Of a stretch of DNA of 64,000 nucleotides, positions 45,021 through 57,900 are shown piece by piece. Position 1 is the first letter of the stretch; every line of letters begins with the position of its first letter. The notes under the pieces are model-generated. The model ran no database searches and had not been told where the DNA came from. It saw only the letters and a list, made by a program, of their open reading frames with translations. Origin of the DNA: Amorphophallus konjac (lineage: Eukaryota > Streptophyta > Magnoliopsida > Alismatales > Araceae); NCBI GenBank assembly GCA_022559845.1, contig CM040123.1:293930642-293994641 (forward strand). Reading direction: 5' to 3'. Made by a program: the position numbers and the translations under genes.

Positions 45021-46181
45021 ATGGATTCCTCATCACCCGGGCAATATGGCCGTTGGTCCACCCATGGGCTTGGCAACCATCCCCTCCACTTCCGTAGGCC
45101 CGAAGCCTCGGACTTTTATGGCTCCAATGACCCAGGCGACTACCTCAAGTGGGAAGCCGCCATGGACACATACTTTGATTGTTATACTATGTCCGATGCC
45201 ATGCAAGTTAGTTTTGCCCGAGAGAGGCTTGTCCACAAAGCCGCCTAGAAATGGGAGAGCATTGAGCGCATGAGAGAGGTTAGGAGGCAAAGGCCCATCG
45301 AGTCGTGGCATGAGATGAAGGACGAACTTAGGAAGGTCTACCTACCTGGCCCGGTCACCTCCAACCGACCCCACCCAATCACATCCACCCAAGTGGGCCA
45401 TAATCGGAGGCAACGCGCCGCGCATGTAGAAGAGCCTAGGTCCACGACTAGGCCGACTTCATATGGGGGAGTCCATCACATCGCTCCTACTTCAAACCCC
45501 ACCATTGTCGAACTCTTCCAAATCATTTTGGATAAGGTGGATAGGAAGTGTGATTATATTGAGTCCCTGCTTCCCCCTTGCCTACCTCCTAGCCGAGATA
45601 GAACCAAGCATGACCCTAAGGAGGTAGCAACCTGTAGTCCCAATCCAGTGTCATCTAGAGTGCCATCCCGAGGTCCTCTCCCCATCTTGGTGGATCCTCT
45701 TCCCCCACCCACGAGAGCCCCATTGCCTACACCCCCTGTCCGTCAGGAGGATAAGGGTAGGGACCCACTTATCAAGGAGCGTAGAGGATCACGACAACAG
45801 TGTTATCACTGCCAGCGGTTTGGCCACTTTGCCAGACAGTGTCCCACTCGGACATCTCTAGCCCTAGGGGATAAAGGGGTTGGAGAAACCTCACCTTCCG
45901 ATCTTATTTCGGAGCCCTCTCATTTGGAGCCGCCAAAGCCCGAGCCACCCGTGTTTCTAACGGGTACACTTTTCATAGCCGAACCACTTCTTAGATGGCT
46001 CAAGAACGGCTTGGCCCCATCTCTCCTCCCATCCATGGACCCTACCCTACCATTAGTGCCGGTCAACTCATTCCATACCACCTTCCGGTCTAGTCACCAT
46101 GTGGATACATTAGATGATCTTCTTAAAGGATTAGACCGGCAGTTGACATTTACGCACTTGTTGGCCCCACGATTCGACTGA
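45021..46181 (+). pseudogene. gag of pol-less chromovirus, with CCHC knuckle
   Basis: Starts MDSSSPGQYGRWSTHG. The capsid region has EASDFYGSNDPGDYLKWE, MDTYFDCYTMSDAMQ and RPIESWHEMKDELRKVYLPG. A Pro/Arg-rich linker and one zinc knuckle follow (CYHCQRFGHFARQC, CX2CX4HX4C). An acidic/Pro-rich tail ends LLAPRFD before TGA. There is one in-frame TAG at 45246-45248 after HKAA. The knuckle and capsid core are otherwise intact, so it may have been made until recently. It would package the element's RNA. Confidence 0.85.
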
Positions 46182-46970
46182 CCTATAGGTCGTAGCTTCA
46201 CACATCCATCCCTAGGGTCCATCACCTCTGTGTACACTGTGGGTCATGTTACCACGGAGGTTCTTCTACTCCTCCCTTTACCGGCCGAGTCCAACTTCAT
46301 TCCCCTTTGCCCAATGGAGGAATCTTACTTTCTACCTATGATTGTCGTCCCATCTCTCGCAATGAATGAAGGTGATCATTTACACCTCCAAGATTTCCAA
46401 ATGTGGGACAGTGATTTGTGGAAGCCTAGTCCGAGGGGTCATACCTTCTTTGATCCCTTCGACCCATTCTCTTATGGACTCCGTGACCCACCATATTTAC
46501 ACCACCTTTTCGAGAGAGTCCACCATCATACGCCCACCGTCTCATCTCCCTTCACGGATGAAGGTGACCATCAACACCTTCTAGAATTCTACACATGGGA
46601 CCTTGAAATGAGGGAATCCATATCGAGGGGTCACACATTCTTTGATCCCTTCGATCCCTTTCTTCATGGGCCCTTTGGCCCACAACCTCCATTCCACCTC
46701 TTTAAGGAAGTCCACTATCACACCCCTCCTACTCGGGCCTGGCAACCTTTACATGGCAATAGGTCCGAACCGTCATTTGGGGGTAATGAGGACTTTGGTT
46801 TCCCCGGGCCACCTCAACCACCCAAACCTCCTGGACTTTCCACATCCAAACCCCATGTCCATGGTTGGTGCATCGTAGGATGTCTAGGAGTCCACCATGA
46901 CATTAACCTCCGGTTATGTCAAATACATGCATGGCACACATTCGGATGTCCTGGACCACCTTGCATATGA
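46182..46970 (+). CDS. Unrecognised ORF with duplicated module, in place of pol
   Basis: In the same frame as gag after its TGA and open to 46970, with the first Met-type start about 46230. It is not recognised. It contains two copies of a module: EGDHLHLQDFQMWDSDLWK followed by SPRGHTFFDPFDPFSYG, and EGDHQHLLEFYTWDLEMRE followed by SISRGHTFFDPFDPFLHG. Each is followed by an (L)F(E/K)(R/E)VHxHTP stretch. It is rich in His, Phe, Pro and Asp, with no membrane segment or catalytic motif seen. It sits where protease to integrase should be. It could be an extension of gag read through the TGA or a remnant of a captured gene. It was possibly translated but no function is assigned. Confidence 0.45.
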   Translation, partial: PIGRSFTHPSLGSITSVYTVGHVTTEVLLLLPLPAESNFIPLCPMEESYFLPMIVVPSLAMNEGDHLHLQDFQMWDSDLWKPSPRGHTFFDPFDPFSYGLRDPPYLHHLFERVHHHTPTVSSPFTDEGDHQHLLEFYTWDLEMRESISRGHTFFDPFDPFLHGPFGPQPPFHLFKEVHYHTPPTRAWQPLHGNRSEPSFGGNEDFGFPGPPQPPKPPGLSTSKPHVHGWCIVGCLGVHHDINLRLCQIHAWHTFGCPGPPCI

Positions 46971-47000
46971 TTGGGTTTTACTAACTGTAGGGTTGTTTAG

Positions 47001-47140
47001 GGTCGTGTGTGCATCCGTGTGTTTCTTTTCTTTTGGTAAGCATGTTAGGTCGTGTGTGCATCCGTGTGTTTCTTTTCTTTTGGTAAGCATGTTAGGTCGT
47101 GTGTGCATCCTGTGTTTCTTTTCTTTTGCTAAACATGTTA
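47001..47140 (+). repeat. Three 47-bp tandem repeats
   Basis: Units start at 47001, 47048 and 47095 (GGTCGTGTGTGCATCCGTGT, then GTTTCTTTTCTTTTGGTAAG, CATGTTA). The third is one base shorter with two changes. They lie exactly between the unknown ORF and the integrase remnant, at the place of the pol deletion. Confidence 0.85.
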
Positions 47141-47869
47141 GGAGTCTGCATGACGATGTCCGTCGTCACAGTTGAGGCCAGCAATGCACGGTACAAGGAG
47201 TTAGCCGATGTCCATCGCCACCACCGAGAGTTCCAAGAGGATGAATATGTCATGATCAGGGTAAGACCTGAACGGTTTCCCTCTGGAACCGTTAAGAAGT
47301 TGCAAGCTCGCGGAGCCGGTCCCTTTAGAGTGTTGAAACGCGTTGGATCCAATGCGTATGTTATGGACCTGCCCGAGGAATATGGTATAAGCTCTACTTT
47401 TAATGTTTCAGATCTAGTTGCATATAGAGACCCAGCGGTGATCTCTAGTGAGCCTTTCGAGCCATCTCCTCCCCTTGAGAGTGATCCCACACATGAGTGT
47501 CCACCTCCAGCCCCGTTGTTACGGCAGCGTGAGCATATAGATCATATACTGGATGAGCAGGTGACAGTTACCAGGAGTGGATCCTACCCGCGCTACCTAG
47601 TGCGATGGAGAGGACGGCCCGCTACTGAGGACACATGGATCACACATGGCGAGTTGCAGCAGATCGATCCGGACCTTCTGGAGCGATATAGGAGCGATGC
47701 CGACCCTTACTGGAAAGGGTCGAGTTTCTCCCACCCGGGGAGAATTGGTGCGGACACCCGAGCAGTTGATCGGCACGACACGCCGAGCCACCAGTACCGC
47801 ACACGGAGCACAACACGAGCCACCTCAGCATCCATCTGGCTCGGAGACAGTCTGGAGACTCCGCCTTGA
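47141..47869 (+). pseudogene. Integrase C-terminus with chromodomain
   Basis: Starts as SLHDDVRRHS, shifts frame, then EASNARYKELADVHRHHREF and EDEYVMIRVRPERFPSGTVK, RGAGPFRVLKRVGSNAYVMD, GISSTFNVSDLVAYRD. This is the SH3-like integrase tail of chromoviruses. A chromodomain follows: HIDHILDEQVTVTRSGSYPR, YLVRWRGRPATEDTWITHGE, LQQIDPDLLERYRSD. No catalytic core precedes it and no start codon is obvious. The frame runs into the 3' LTR. Chromodomains steer integration to heterochromatin, but alone this part cannot integrate DNA. Confidence 0.85.
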
Positions 47870-50030
47870 GCCTCCCCCTTTATTATATTTAGTTAGACTT
47901 ATGTGTGTTTCATTTGTATTTATTTCGTTGCATTCGGTTTTACCATTTTGATTGTAATAGGGGCTTATGTGTAATTCGGACCCCGTGGGCCCCACGGGCC
48001 CCCCAGGACCCACCCCATTGGGCCACCTCAGCCTAGGGTCCCACGTGGGGTCAGTCAACATGCCACATGGGGGTATCTAGAAGTTTGAATTGTAATTGGA
48101 CACATGGGGGACAATGGACTTGAAAAGTCCAAATGGGAGGCCACCTACCCCACCTACCAAGTCCACCCTCTCTCCTTGGTCCAAGGCCCCCCCCCCTTAA
48201 TATTATATTATTTTGTGTGTGTGTGTGTCACACTCCATCCCAACCCTCCATTCCCATCCCCTAGATCCAATGGTTGTGGATGGATGTGAGATGTAAGGTA
48301 TTTAAACTTGTATTTTCCATTTTAGTGAATTAATGCATTCATTTGGAAGAAAAAGCCTTGGAGCTCCAGCTTGGTGCGCCCCTCCCTCTCCCCTTGCAGC
48401 TGTGAAGGTTGCTTCTTGGTGGTGAGACTCCACCCTATCAGTTCCGGTCGCCGCCGCCGCCGCCACGAGTCGCCACCGCACCGCCACCGCCATCAACGAA
48501 GTTCTGCCTGCGTAGTACCACAGCAGCTTCCATGAAATTCAGCCATCAACCACGAGCTCAGATCGACCTGGGAATTTTACTGGATGTTCCAGAGGTGTCA
48601 AGAACTATCCAAAAATTTTGGTTTATCATTCAGATCCCGTTTCATAATTTTAGATTTTTGTCCACTCTTCCACTTTGGTTCTGCGAAAGTTCTGTCCAGG
48701 TTCCCATCCGCCCTGAGTTTCATGTTTTAGGTCCACTTTTTGATTTATTTTGGTTCGCCCAATTTTACTGGAGGTTCCACCCATCCACCCCTTCATCCAC
48801 AATTTTTCTCAATTTTTGGTTCGTCCATTTCATATTTTCTAAAAATCATTCTCAGTCCCAGCTACAGTTCTGTCCCCCTGTTCCCAGATCCGACCACCAG
48901 TCACCCCAAACATCATAGTAAATCACCATCACCTCCAAATCAAATTCCAAAAATAGTCCCAGTTCCGTGGTTTGATCCCCTACAACTTTGAAGAAGATCT
49001 CAAGAGCTGAATTGGAGGTTTACTAGGCGATCAACGGTGGTTCTCAGACAAGTACCCTACAAATCTGAGGTTTCGGTTACTGTACAACAGGGGCTTGTAA
49101 ATTCATTAACGTTATGATCCGACCCGATCCAGCAGATCTCTCTGGGTCTAGATCGAAGCATTTGAAGAGAGATTTCCAACGATAGCTCATGCGTCCCGAT
49201 CCAACGTCGGGATTGATCACAGCGGCCGTTTTCGCCGGAGCGCGTGCCTGAAAACAGCAACTAAAAATCCGTGGGCAGCAACTTCAAAGCTTGGGAATCG
49301 GGACCGATCGACCCCCGATCGGTGTTCCCGGCCGACCGCCGTCCATGGAGGCGTGCCACCAGGGGTCCCCATCATAGTGGGTCCCACCCCCGCAGATCCG
49401 GAGGACAGCGCCATCCGTGGGCCCCGCGGGCCCGCAGAACCCGCCGTTCGGAAAGCACGAAAACGCGGAGTTCGGCACCGCCGGGCGACATCAAGATGCT
49501 GCCCGTCAACCCGAGTTACGTGATTCCCGGGCTCCACATGTGACCTTTTACCTCCCTGCGTGGAGTGGGTCAAATCTTTGTATTGCTGGGATATTGTTTA
49601 ACCGGGAGTCCGTGATTCGGCCGGGGTTGTCTTCGCCACGCCGGGTACGTGGAAGTAATGGTCCGAACCTCTTGGCGTTCATTTGCTTAGCTAGTATACG
49701 GTCTTTTTCCGCTGCCGAGAGTGTAGGTACTAGCCCGTGTGTCCATGTCACCGCTGTGAGAGTGAGTGTGACCCGTCCCGTGACTCGATCCGAGTCCGGA
49801 AGTTGAGTCGGACTACCCTTGACCTTCGTCGGTTCCTTAACCGCGCACGGTCCGCGCTTTCCCTCGCTTGGGACGACGAGTGAGCTTCCACTTCTGTTAG
49901 CGACGTTTTGCCACTAGGAGCTCATAGTGTCGGGCTTAGTGTCTCCCTGGTGTGTGCTGCTGGTCGCGTCTTCATCTAGAGTCCGACGGTGGCACCTAAT
50001 AGTGTCGTCTCCTGTGTCCGTCCCGCATCA
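47746..50030 (+). repeat. 3' LTR of pol-less chromovirus (2285 bp)
   Basis: Preceded by a purine tract (GGGGAGAAT). It begins TGGTGCGGACACCCG and ends CCCGCATCA followed by the right ACATC duplication. Confidence 0.92.
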
Positions 50031-51624
50031 ACATCAGTGAGACTTGTTTTGACCGTCTCCTCCTCTTGATCAAGAGTATGTTGCCTCAAGACGAGAAGTT
50101 GCCAGAAACTTTTTACCGTGCTAAAAAGATGGTCAATGAGCTTGGCTTGGATATGTGAAAATAGATGCATGCCTGAATCACTATATGTTATATTACATAG
50201 ACGACGCAGATAAGATATCATGTTTTATTTGTCACCATGACAGATTTAAACCTAAGAGAGGGGACAATTCAAAGTAAAAAGATGTACCTTACAAAGCATT
50301 GGGATACTTCCCTTTTGTGCCTAGGCTGTAGCAGCTGTATATGTCCTCAAAGACGGCTCGACATATGACATGGCATACCGAAAGAGTACGCCGTGCCGAT
50401 GATAAAATCAGTCATCCTGTCGATGATGAAGCTTGGACTCACTTCAGTCGTACTCATCTTGCTTTCTCAAAGGAGCCACGTAATGTTCGATTGGGTTTAT
50501 GCACAGATGGTTTTAATCCATTCGGTGGTTCAGTGGCATCTTATTCTTGTTGGCCAGTGTTCATGACACCGTACAACCTTCCACCGGACATGTGCATGAA
50601 GCGAGAAATTTTGTTTTCGTCCTTAGTAATTCCTGGTCCAAAAAGTCTTGGAAAAAATATGGACATATATCTCAGGCCGTTGATTGATGAGCTCAATTTA
50701 TTATGGACTGATGGAGTTGTTACTTATGATACATGTAGGAAGCAAAATTTTATTATGAAGGCTGCACTGATGTGGACAATAAGTGACTTCCCTGCATATG
50801 GAATGCTATCTGGTTGGAGCGCACATGGGAGGTTAGCATATCCTTACTGTATGGAAGATACCAAATCATTTGTATTGAAACATGGTGGGAAAGCATGATG
50901 GTTTGATTGCCATCGGCGGTTGCTATCAAGTGACCATCCTTTTCGAAGGCAAAATGACTCGTTTAAAAAAATACTGTTGAAATGGATGAAGCAGACTCGC
51001 AACGGGTATCGGGTCGACATATGGCGACACGGGTGTAAAATTTACCAGATGTAGTACAATTGTCTGGTAGCACACGCCAACTCTCTAGCTTTGGAAATGA
51101 TTACAACTGGAATAAGAAAAGTATTTTCTGGGAATTTCCTTATTGGTCAACTCTTCTTATACGACATAATCTGGATGTTATGCATACCGAGAAGATTTTT
51201 TTTTGATATTGTGTTCAATACGATCATGAATATTAAAGGCAAAACAAAGGACAACGCCAAAGAGCATATGGACGTAAAGATGCTTTGTAAACGTTCAGAA
51301 CTGGAATTACAGAACGTAAATGGTAAAACTGTGCAGCCTAAAGCAACTTACGTGCTTAATGATACACAGATGAAGGAAGTGTGCCAGTGGTTGAAACAGT
51401 TGAGATTCCTAGATGGATATGCATCCAACATAGCCCGTTGCGTGAATGTTAATGAGGGGAAAATATATGGTCTGAAAAGTCACGATTGTCATGTGTTCAT
51501 GGAGAGGCTAGTGCCCATCGCATTTCGTGATTTGTTGTCAAAACCTATATGGGGAGCACTGACCGAGTTGAGTCAATTTTTCAAGATTTTATGTGCATCA
51601 GAACTCAGACTGAGGGATGTACAA
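50031..51624 (+). pseudogene. TNP2 transposase, part 2 (Transposase_21 domain)
   Basis: Catalytic region of TNP2. It reads SETCFDRLLLLIKSMLPQDE, LPETFYRAKKMVNELGLDM, CPxC-like CFICHHDRFKP, RLGLCTDGFNPFGG and YSCWPVFMTPYNLPPDMCM. Then come LVIPGPKSLGKNMDIYLRPL, TISDFPAYGMLSGWSAHG, and in a shifted frame YWSTLLIRHNLDVMHTEKIF, followed after a T-run frameshift (about 51197-51204) by FDIVFNTIMNIKGKTKDN. Stops follow LGLDM (about 50157), NSK (about 50275), PRL (about 50329), GGKA (50896) and IYQM. All the family's signature blocks are present, so decay is recent relative to capture. It is cut by the third Tekay element after LRDVQ. Confidence 0.88.
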
Positions 51625-54600
51625 TGTCACACCCCGAGCCTTTACTACAGGGGAAGACTAGCTCGAGAAACACGAACAACGACCATGGTAAGCCTCTTGG
51701 AAGCAAGAACGATCAGAGCGCAAGACAATCACACATGAAAATACAATTGCACAACACTTTAATCCAACTCCAACTTTATTTCATTAATAATCAAAATATT
51801 CTAGTACAGTAACTCTTCAACTATCTCTAATCTGTCAAACTCAAGAAAAAAAAAGGAAATTACAAAGACTCGATCTAAACAATATTGACTTTCCTAAGTC
51901 TTCACTCTCATTCTGATAAGACTATTATTCGCTCTCAGACCCGCTACTTGTATAACTCGAATCCGGATTCGTATCACTTTCATCTCCTGAAAAGATTGGA
52001 AAATAGGTAATGGCCACACTTGCCCAGTAGGTATCTTCGCATCAACATGAAGGCACTATTAAAGTAATTAGTATTTTTGCTCTAGAGAAATAAGATAAAG
52101 TCATGCGAATGCGATCAATCATGCGATTAAACCAAAGTAACAAGATGATCATGTAAGATAAAATGAGCAAGTATGATTTAGCAAGAATGTAATAAGAACA
52201 TGATATGGCATTTTATGAACAAGAAAGTCAAGTATTAATCAAGAATGTACTCTTCACTTAGTAGCAAGTACTTCGTGAATTTCTATGGAATATAATGTAA
52301 CAAGCTAGAAAGTCATGTCGTGCCGTGGATCTTCACTTATTTATCGAGAAAGTACTCCCAGCGCAATGCGACGCCAGTAGCATCATACCCAATGGTTTAG
52401 AGTAGTATGTTTCTGACAATCAGTCGAGGGGACAAGCATAGAGCCCTTGAACACATTCAGTGCTCGATCGCATCTTCAAGTATAAATCAAGCTACTTCCA
52501 CGCATGTAAACAATATGGCCAAGAATGTACAATTTCAACAATAAGTTCAAGATAAAGTCATCAATGATAAGAATGCTTCTATTTGGAAAAGAATTTCAAT
52601 AAACATATTAAAACTAGGTTATGCCATGGAAATAAATCGGCAGCATAACGGTACATTTTTCAACTTTCATAATTTAAGATTAACTATCTTGAACAATATG
52701 ACAAATCCTAAACCATCAATAATCTATCTAGGAACTTTGGAATATCAACCCTTGGGTCAAACCTCGGGTTAAAAGTACTGTGACGGTCAATTAATGGGCC
52801 ATTATATTAACGTGACGGTATGTAATTGGGCCGTTAGAATAGGCTGAATCCAGGAAGAATAATTGACTCAGTGAATGTGACGGTTGTATACTGGACCGTT
52901 AGATGGACCTGACTGTCTAGTATTAGGCCGTTACATAGTCAAAACCAGAAAATATCGATAGTGCTTTCTAAACAATTGGGCTTTAATGGTACAAACAACT
53001 CGACGTCCTAGTGGGAATCCCAGGCTCACGGAGAATTACGGAGGCCTTGAAACCAGATTTCTTAGTCCATTAGAAGGAATATCCAATAGAGAGGTCCTCA
53101 AGTCCAAGAATATATTCCTATAGTGCAAAAGTGTAAACTAATGGTCATATACTAGAATATATGCCATATACTTAGAGAAATTGACTCTATGGATAGGAAA
53201 GAATGTCACGATGTAAAACCATGATAAACTCCGTCAATTCAATCATTTAAAATCATGGTTTTAATACAAAACTATAGAGTTTGGCCAATGAAATTAACAT
53301 ATACTTAAAATAACTAAAGGTGCCTTTGAACATTCAATTCCTATCATGAATCAATTAATAAACTCAAAATCATGAAAAATATGTCACACCTTAGATAACT
53401 AAGCTTATTCATAAGTAAGTTTGACTGTTTTTAACTCTGTCTCAAATTTACAGAACCCAGCACTCTGGCGGTCTAATACAGGCGCGTCATGTGGTTGTGA
53501 CGGTCTATCGTGGAGCCGTCAGATTACTGTGATGCACTAATTTTGGTCTGTCAGAGATTACAGAGAAAATGCAGTACAACAGGCGGTGTGACGGCTTATC
53601 GCAAGGCCGTTACAGTGTTGTGACAGTCTAACTATAATCCGTCAGAGCACTGCTAACAGTAGAATAAAAGTACTATGGTTTGAAACATCTTATGCAAGAA
53701 GAATCAAAGTAAATGATTACTCTAGTCATGATAAAATGAAGTAAAAGCCATCTAGATGCATAGGTTGTAGTGAATGAACAAGAGAATATCTTTTATCTTC
53801 AATTAAGGCTAAAGATATGCATGTATGCATGATTCTACTAAAACATGAAATTCATGGTCTATAGTGCATAAAATCAGACAAACCCAGATGGATTTTACTC
53901 CTATCATGATGTTCTTGCCGTTCATGAGATGACCTACCTCTTTATTGGGCTTTCAACTTCTAATTTGTTACTGCAAGACACGTCCTAGTTCTTCCCTTCC
54001 TGTGATTTTTCAGTAACTTCACGTCGCTCTAACTCCTCAATCTCTTGACCTAAGGACGTGAAATTTTGAGGGTAAGAAGGTGAAACTAAGGGGAACAGAA
54101 AGTTCTAAAGACACTTAGGCTAATTACCTCATTTTGGTGCTCTAATCTCCTGATCTTCAGTAGACTTTCACTTAGATTTCTGGGTTGCTATGGTTGAACC
54201 AGCAACTTTGGAAGCTTCAAACTCCTTGTGTAGTTGATCTCCTAGCATGAAATTTTGAGGAAGATTAGTCCTATGTATAAGGAACAAAAAGTTCTAAAGG
54301 ACTTACCCGAAATACTATCTCCTTACCTTAGTTCCACGCGAGCCAATGTAGGGGTCGCGCAGGTCAAAACTAGGGTCTATTTATAGGTTATAGCTAGGGT
54401 TTCATGGATTAGATCATTTCTAGAGTCCTTGTTAAAGCTTAGATCGAGTTCAGAGAGTCCTTAACACGTTTACTAGTCCTCCCATCTCGATCCCTAAAGG
54501 ATAGACTAGCAAAAATTCAATCTCTTTGCTTGTTCTTCACTTCACGGAACTGACAGAGAATAACGGTCTAGTCTTGGCGCGTTACATGTATGTGGCGGTC

Positions 54601-54904
54601 GCACGATAGACCGCTGCATCCACTGTGCGCAGAATTCAACTTAATTCAAACTCTTTGATTGTTTTATCCATATAATTATCTATAAAATGGTATTTATCCT
54701 TAAAATTCGTGAATTGGCTAAATAACCTTCTAGAATATGGGTCAAACTTAATGGGCTTGGTCCTTAAACCTTTTGGGTTTTATTTACTAAAGCTGGATTA
54801 ATTATCCAACATACTTGGACCTTATAATCAATTTAAGTTTTATAAATTCCTAAAAATTCTTAAAATAATCCAGAAATTATTTATATAAATTTTGGGGCAC
54901 TACA
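51625..54904 (-). repeat. 3' LTR of Tekay element 2 (3280 bp)
   Basis: On the plus strand TGTCACACCCCGAGCC to TTTGGGGCACTACA. It carries the same hairpin motifs as the other LTRs of this family (52779-52935, 53466-53650, 54556-54625). Minus-strand TATA box at 54378-54385. Confidence 0.9.
54378..54385 (-). promoter_or_regulatory. TATA box in Tekay element 2 3' LTR
   Basis: Minus-strand TATAAATA, conserved across the four LTRs of this family. Confidence 0.6.
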
Positions 54905-57900
54905 CCCTCCCCCACTTAGAAGAATTTGGTCCCCAAATTCAATACATGGATTATATGGAGAGTATACTTACAGTCAAATAATTCTGAAAATCTTTTCCGC
55001 ATGACTTCTTCGGTTTCTCATGTTGCTTTATGTGGCCATAACTTAGTCCATTGAATCTTGACCATAGGAATAGTCTTATTCCGTAACTGACGTACTTCCC
55101 GTTCAAGTATTCTGATTGGTTTTTATTCGTATGTCAAATCCTTCTTAATCTCCAGATTGTCGTAAGTGATGATATGGAAAGGATCATATACTTACTTTTT
55201 CAACATAGAGACGTGAAATACGTCATGAACTCCTGCTAATTGTGGAGGTAAAGCTAGTCTATAAGCCACTTCACTAACCCTTTCAAGAATTTCAAATGGG
55301 CCAATGAATCTTGGAGTTAGCTTGCCTTTGATGTCAAATCTTCGAATACCATGACCCGGAGAAACCTTCAGATACACATGATCTCTTACTTGAAACTCCA
55401 AGTCGCGCCTTCGATTATCAGCGTAAGACTTTTGCCTATCTTGTGCAATCTGTAATCTTTCTTGAATGAGCTTGATTTTCTCTGAAGAATCCCTGATAAT
55501 GTCGGGGCCTAGAATTTGCCTTTTCCCTATTTCATTCTAACATATTGGTGATCTACAGTTTTTTCCATATAAAGCTTCAAAAGGTGCCATCTGTATGCTG
55601 GCCTGATAACTGTTGTTATTTGCAAATTCCACTAGAGGCAAGTGATCATGCCAACTTCCTCTGAAATCAATAGCACAAGCCCTGAGCATATCTTCCACTA
55701 CTTGATTTGTTCTTTCTGTTTGACCATCAGTTTGTGGATGGAATGTTGTGCTAAAATTCAATCTAGTCCCCAGTGAATGTTGTAGACTTTTCCAGAACTG
55801 CGAGGTGAATCTAGGATCTCTATCAGATATGATAGTGACAAGGACACCATGTAGCTTGACAATTTCCTTTATGTATAAGGCTGCTAGAATGTCCACAGAC
55901 CATCGACTTTTGATCGGTAGGAAGTGTGCCGATTTAGTCAATCGGTCTATGATTACCCATATACCGTCGTGTCCACCTCTTGTCTTAGGTAAACCCATAA
56001 TGAAATCCATTCCTATACTTTCCCATTTCCATGCTGGAATATCTAAGGGATGTAATTTACCTGCGGGTCTAAAATGCTCTGCCTTTACTTGTTGACACGT
56101 GAGACAGCGAGACACGAAGTCAGCTATTTCTCTCTTCATATTGGGCCACCAGAAATTTCTTTTGAGATCTTGATACATTTTGGTACCACCTGATGAATGG
56201 TGTACTTAGATTTATGTGCTTCTTCTAGGATTAGTTTTTTCATATCCTCATGATCTCACACATTCGGCCCTTAAATAGCAATCTTCCGTCATTGGAAATA
56301 GAAAAATCAGGCATCTGTTCTATGTTAGCTTTAATATCCAGTAATACGGGATCATCATTTTGCAGCTTGACTTGATCTTCTATTAATGTAGGTTGAGCTT
56401 GACTATTAGCTATGAAATAATCTTCTTCCTTTACGTCAATATCTAAGTTCAATTGAGCAAATTGAGGAATAAGATTAGTCATACTAATCATGAGACTTGA
56501 TAGCTTTCCCATTGGTTTTCTGCTGAGTGCATCTGCTACAGCATTAGCCTTGCCAAGATGATATTGAATAGTAAAATCGAAGTCTTTGAGATATTCTAAC
56601 CATCTCCTCTGCCTCATATTTAACTCCTTTTGAGAGAATAAATATTTCAAGCTTTTGTGGTCCGAGTAGATCATGAATTTCTCTCCATAGAGATAATGAC
56701 GCCAAATTTTTAAGGCAAAAATGACAGCAGTCAATTCCAAATCATGTACATGATAGTTTTCTTCATGACGTTTCAAATGTCTTGAAGAATAACATATTAC
56801 CTTTCATTCTGCATGAGGACACACCCTAAGCCAATGCCGGATGCATCTGTATATACTTCGAATCCACCACCTTCCACCTGTAGCGATAGAATAGGAGCTG
56901 TAGTAAGATGATTCTTAAGAGCTTGAAAACTCTTTCCACATTCCTTTGACCAGACGAAAGGATTTTTTTTTCTTGTAAGTCTAGTTAAATGAACAGCAAT
57001 TTTTGAGAAGTCCTTAATGAACCTCCTATAATAATCAGTTAGATCCAGAAAGCTTCTTACTTCTGATACAGTCATTGGTCGGCTCCAGTTTCTGACAGCT
57101 TCTACTTTAGAAGGATCCACAGCGATACCTTCTTTTTAAATAATATGGCCTAGGAATGAAACTTCATTGAGCCAGAATTCACACTTGTTAAGCTTGGCAT
57201 AGAGCTTGTGTTCTCTAAGTGTTTGCAAAGTTATCCTCAGATGTTTTTCATGTTCTTCTTTTGTCTTGGAATATACCAGGATGTCATCAATGAAGACAAC
57301 GATGAACTGGTCCAGATGTTACTGGAAAACACTGTTCATAAGTTGCATAAATGTGGCTGGGGCATTTGTTAACCCAAACGGCATTACCACGAATTCATAG
57401 TGGCCATAACGACTTCGAAAAGTCGATTTATAAATGTCTTCTTCTTTAATTCTAAGCTGATGATAACCTGACCTGAGGTCTATCTTGAAGAAATACTCTG
57501 TTCCCGAACGCTGATCAAAGAGCTCATCAATATGCGGCAATGGATACTTATTTTTGATTGTGACTTGATTCAGTCGTCGGTAGTCTATACACAGCCTGAG
57601 AGAGCCATCCTTCTTCTTGACAAAAAGAACCGGCGCACCCCAGGGGGATGTGCTAGGTCTGATAAAACCCTTGTCTAGTAGTTCCTGCAACTGTCTTTTT
57701 AATTCCTTAAGTTTTATGGGGGACATCCTGTAAGGGGCTATAGAAACAGGTGCTGCTCCTAGAATGAGTTCGATAGTGAAGTTTACTTCCCTCTCAGGTG
57801 ATAAGCTAGGTAATTCGGATGGGAACACATCTGGAAACTCATTTACAATAGGGATGTCTGCTATGATGATTTCCTTGGACTCGGTAATAATGACAGAAGC

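Larger units (their letters stand above)
42402..50030 (+). mobile_element. Pol-less chromovirus (Ty3/gypsy) inserted in TNP2, 7.6 kb
   Basis: LTRs 42402-44676 and 47746-50030 (TGGTGCGGACACC to CCCGCATCA), PBS, PPT, and ACATC duplications at 42397-42401 and 50031-50035. It codes for gag, an in-frame extension, and the integrase C-terminus with chromodomain. Protease, RT, RNase H and the integrase core are absent. It is therefore non-autonomous, yet both LTRs look very similar, so it moved fairly recently using another element's enzymes. Confidence 0.9.

Noticed and set aside
46897..47175. ORF of 92 codons with repeated Cys-Val-Ser-Phe text
   Set aside because: Translation of the 47-bp tandem repeats.
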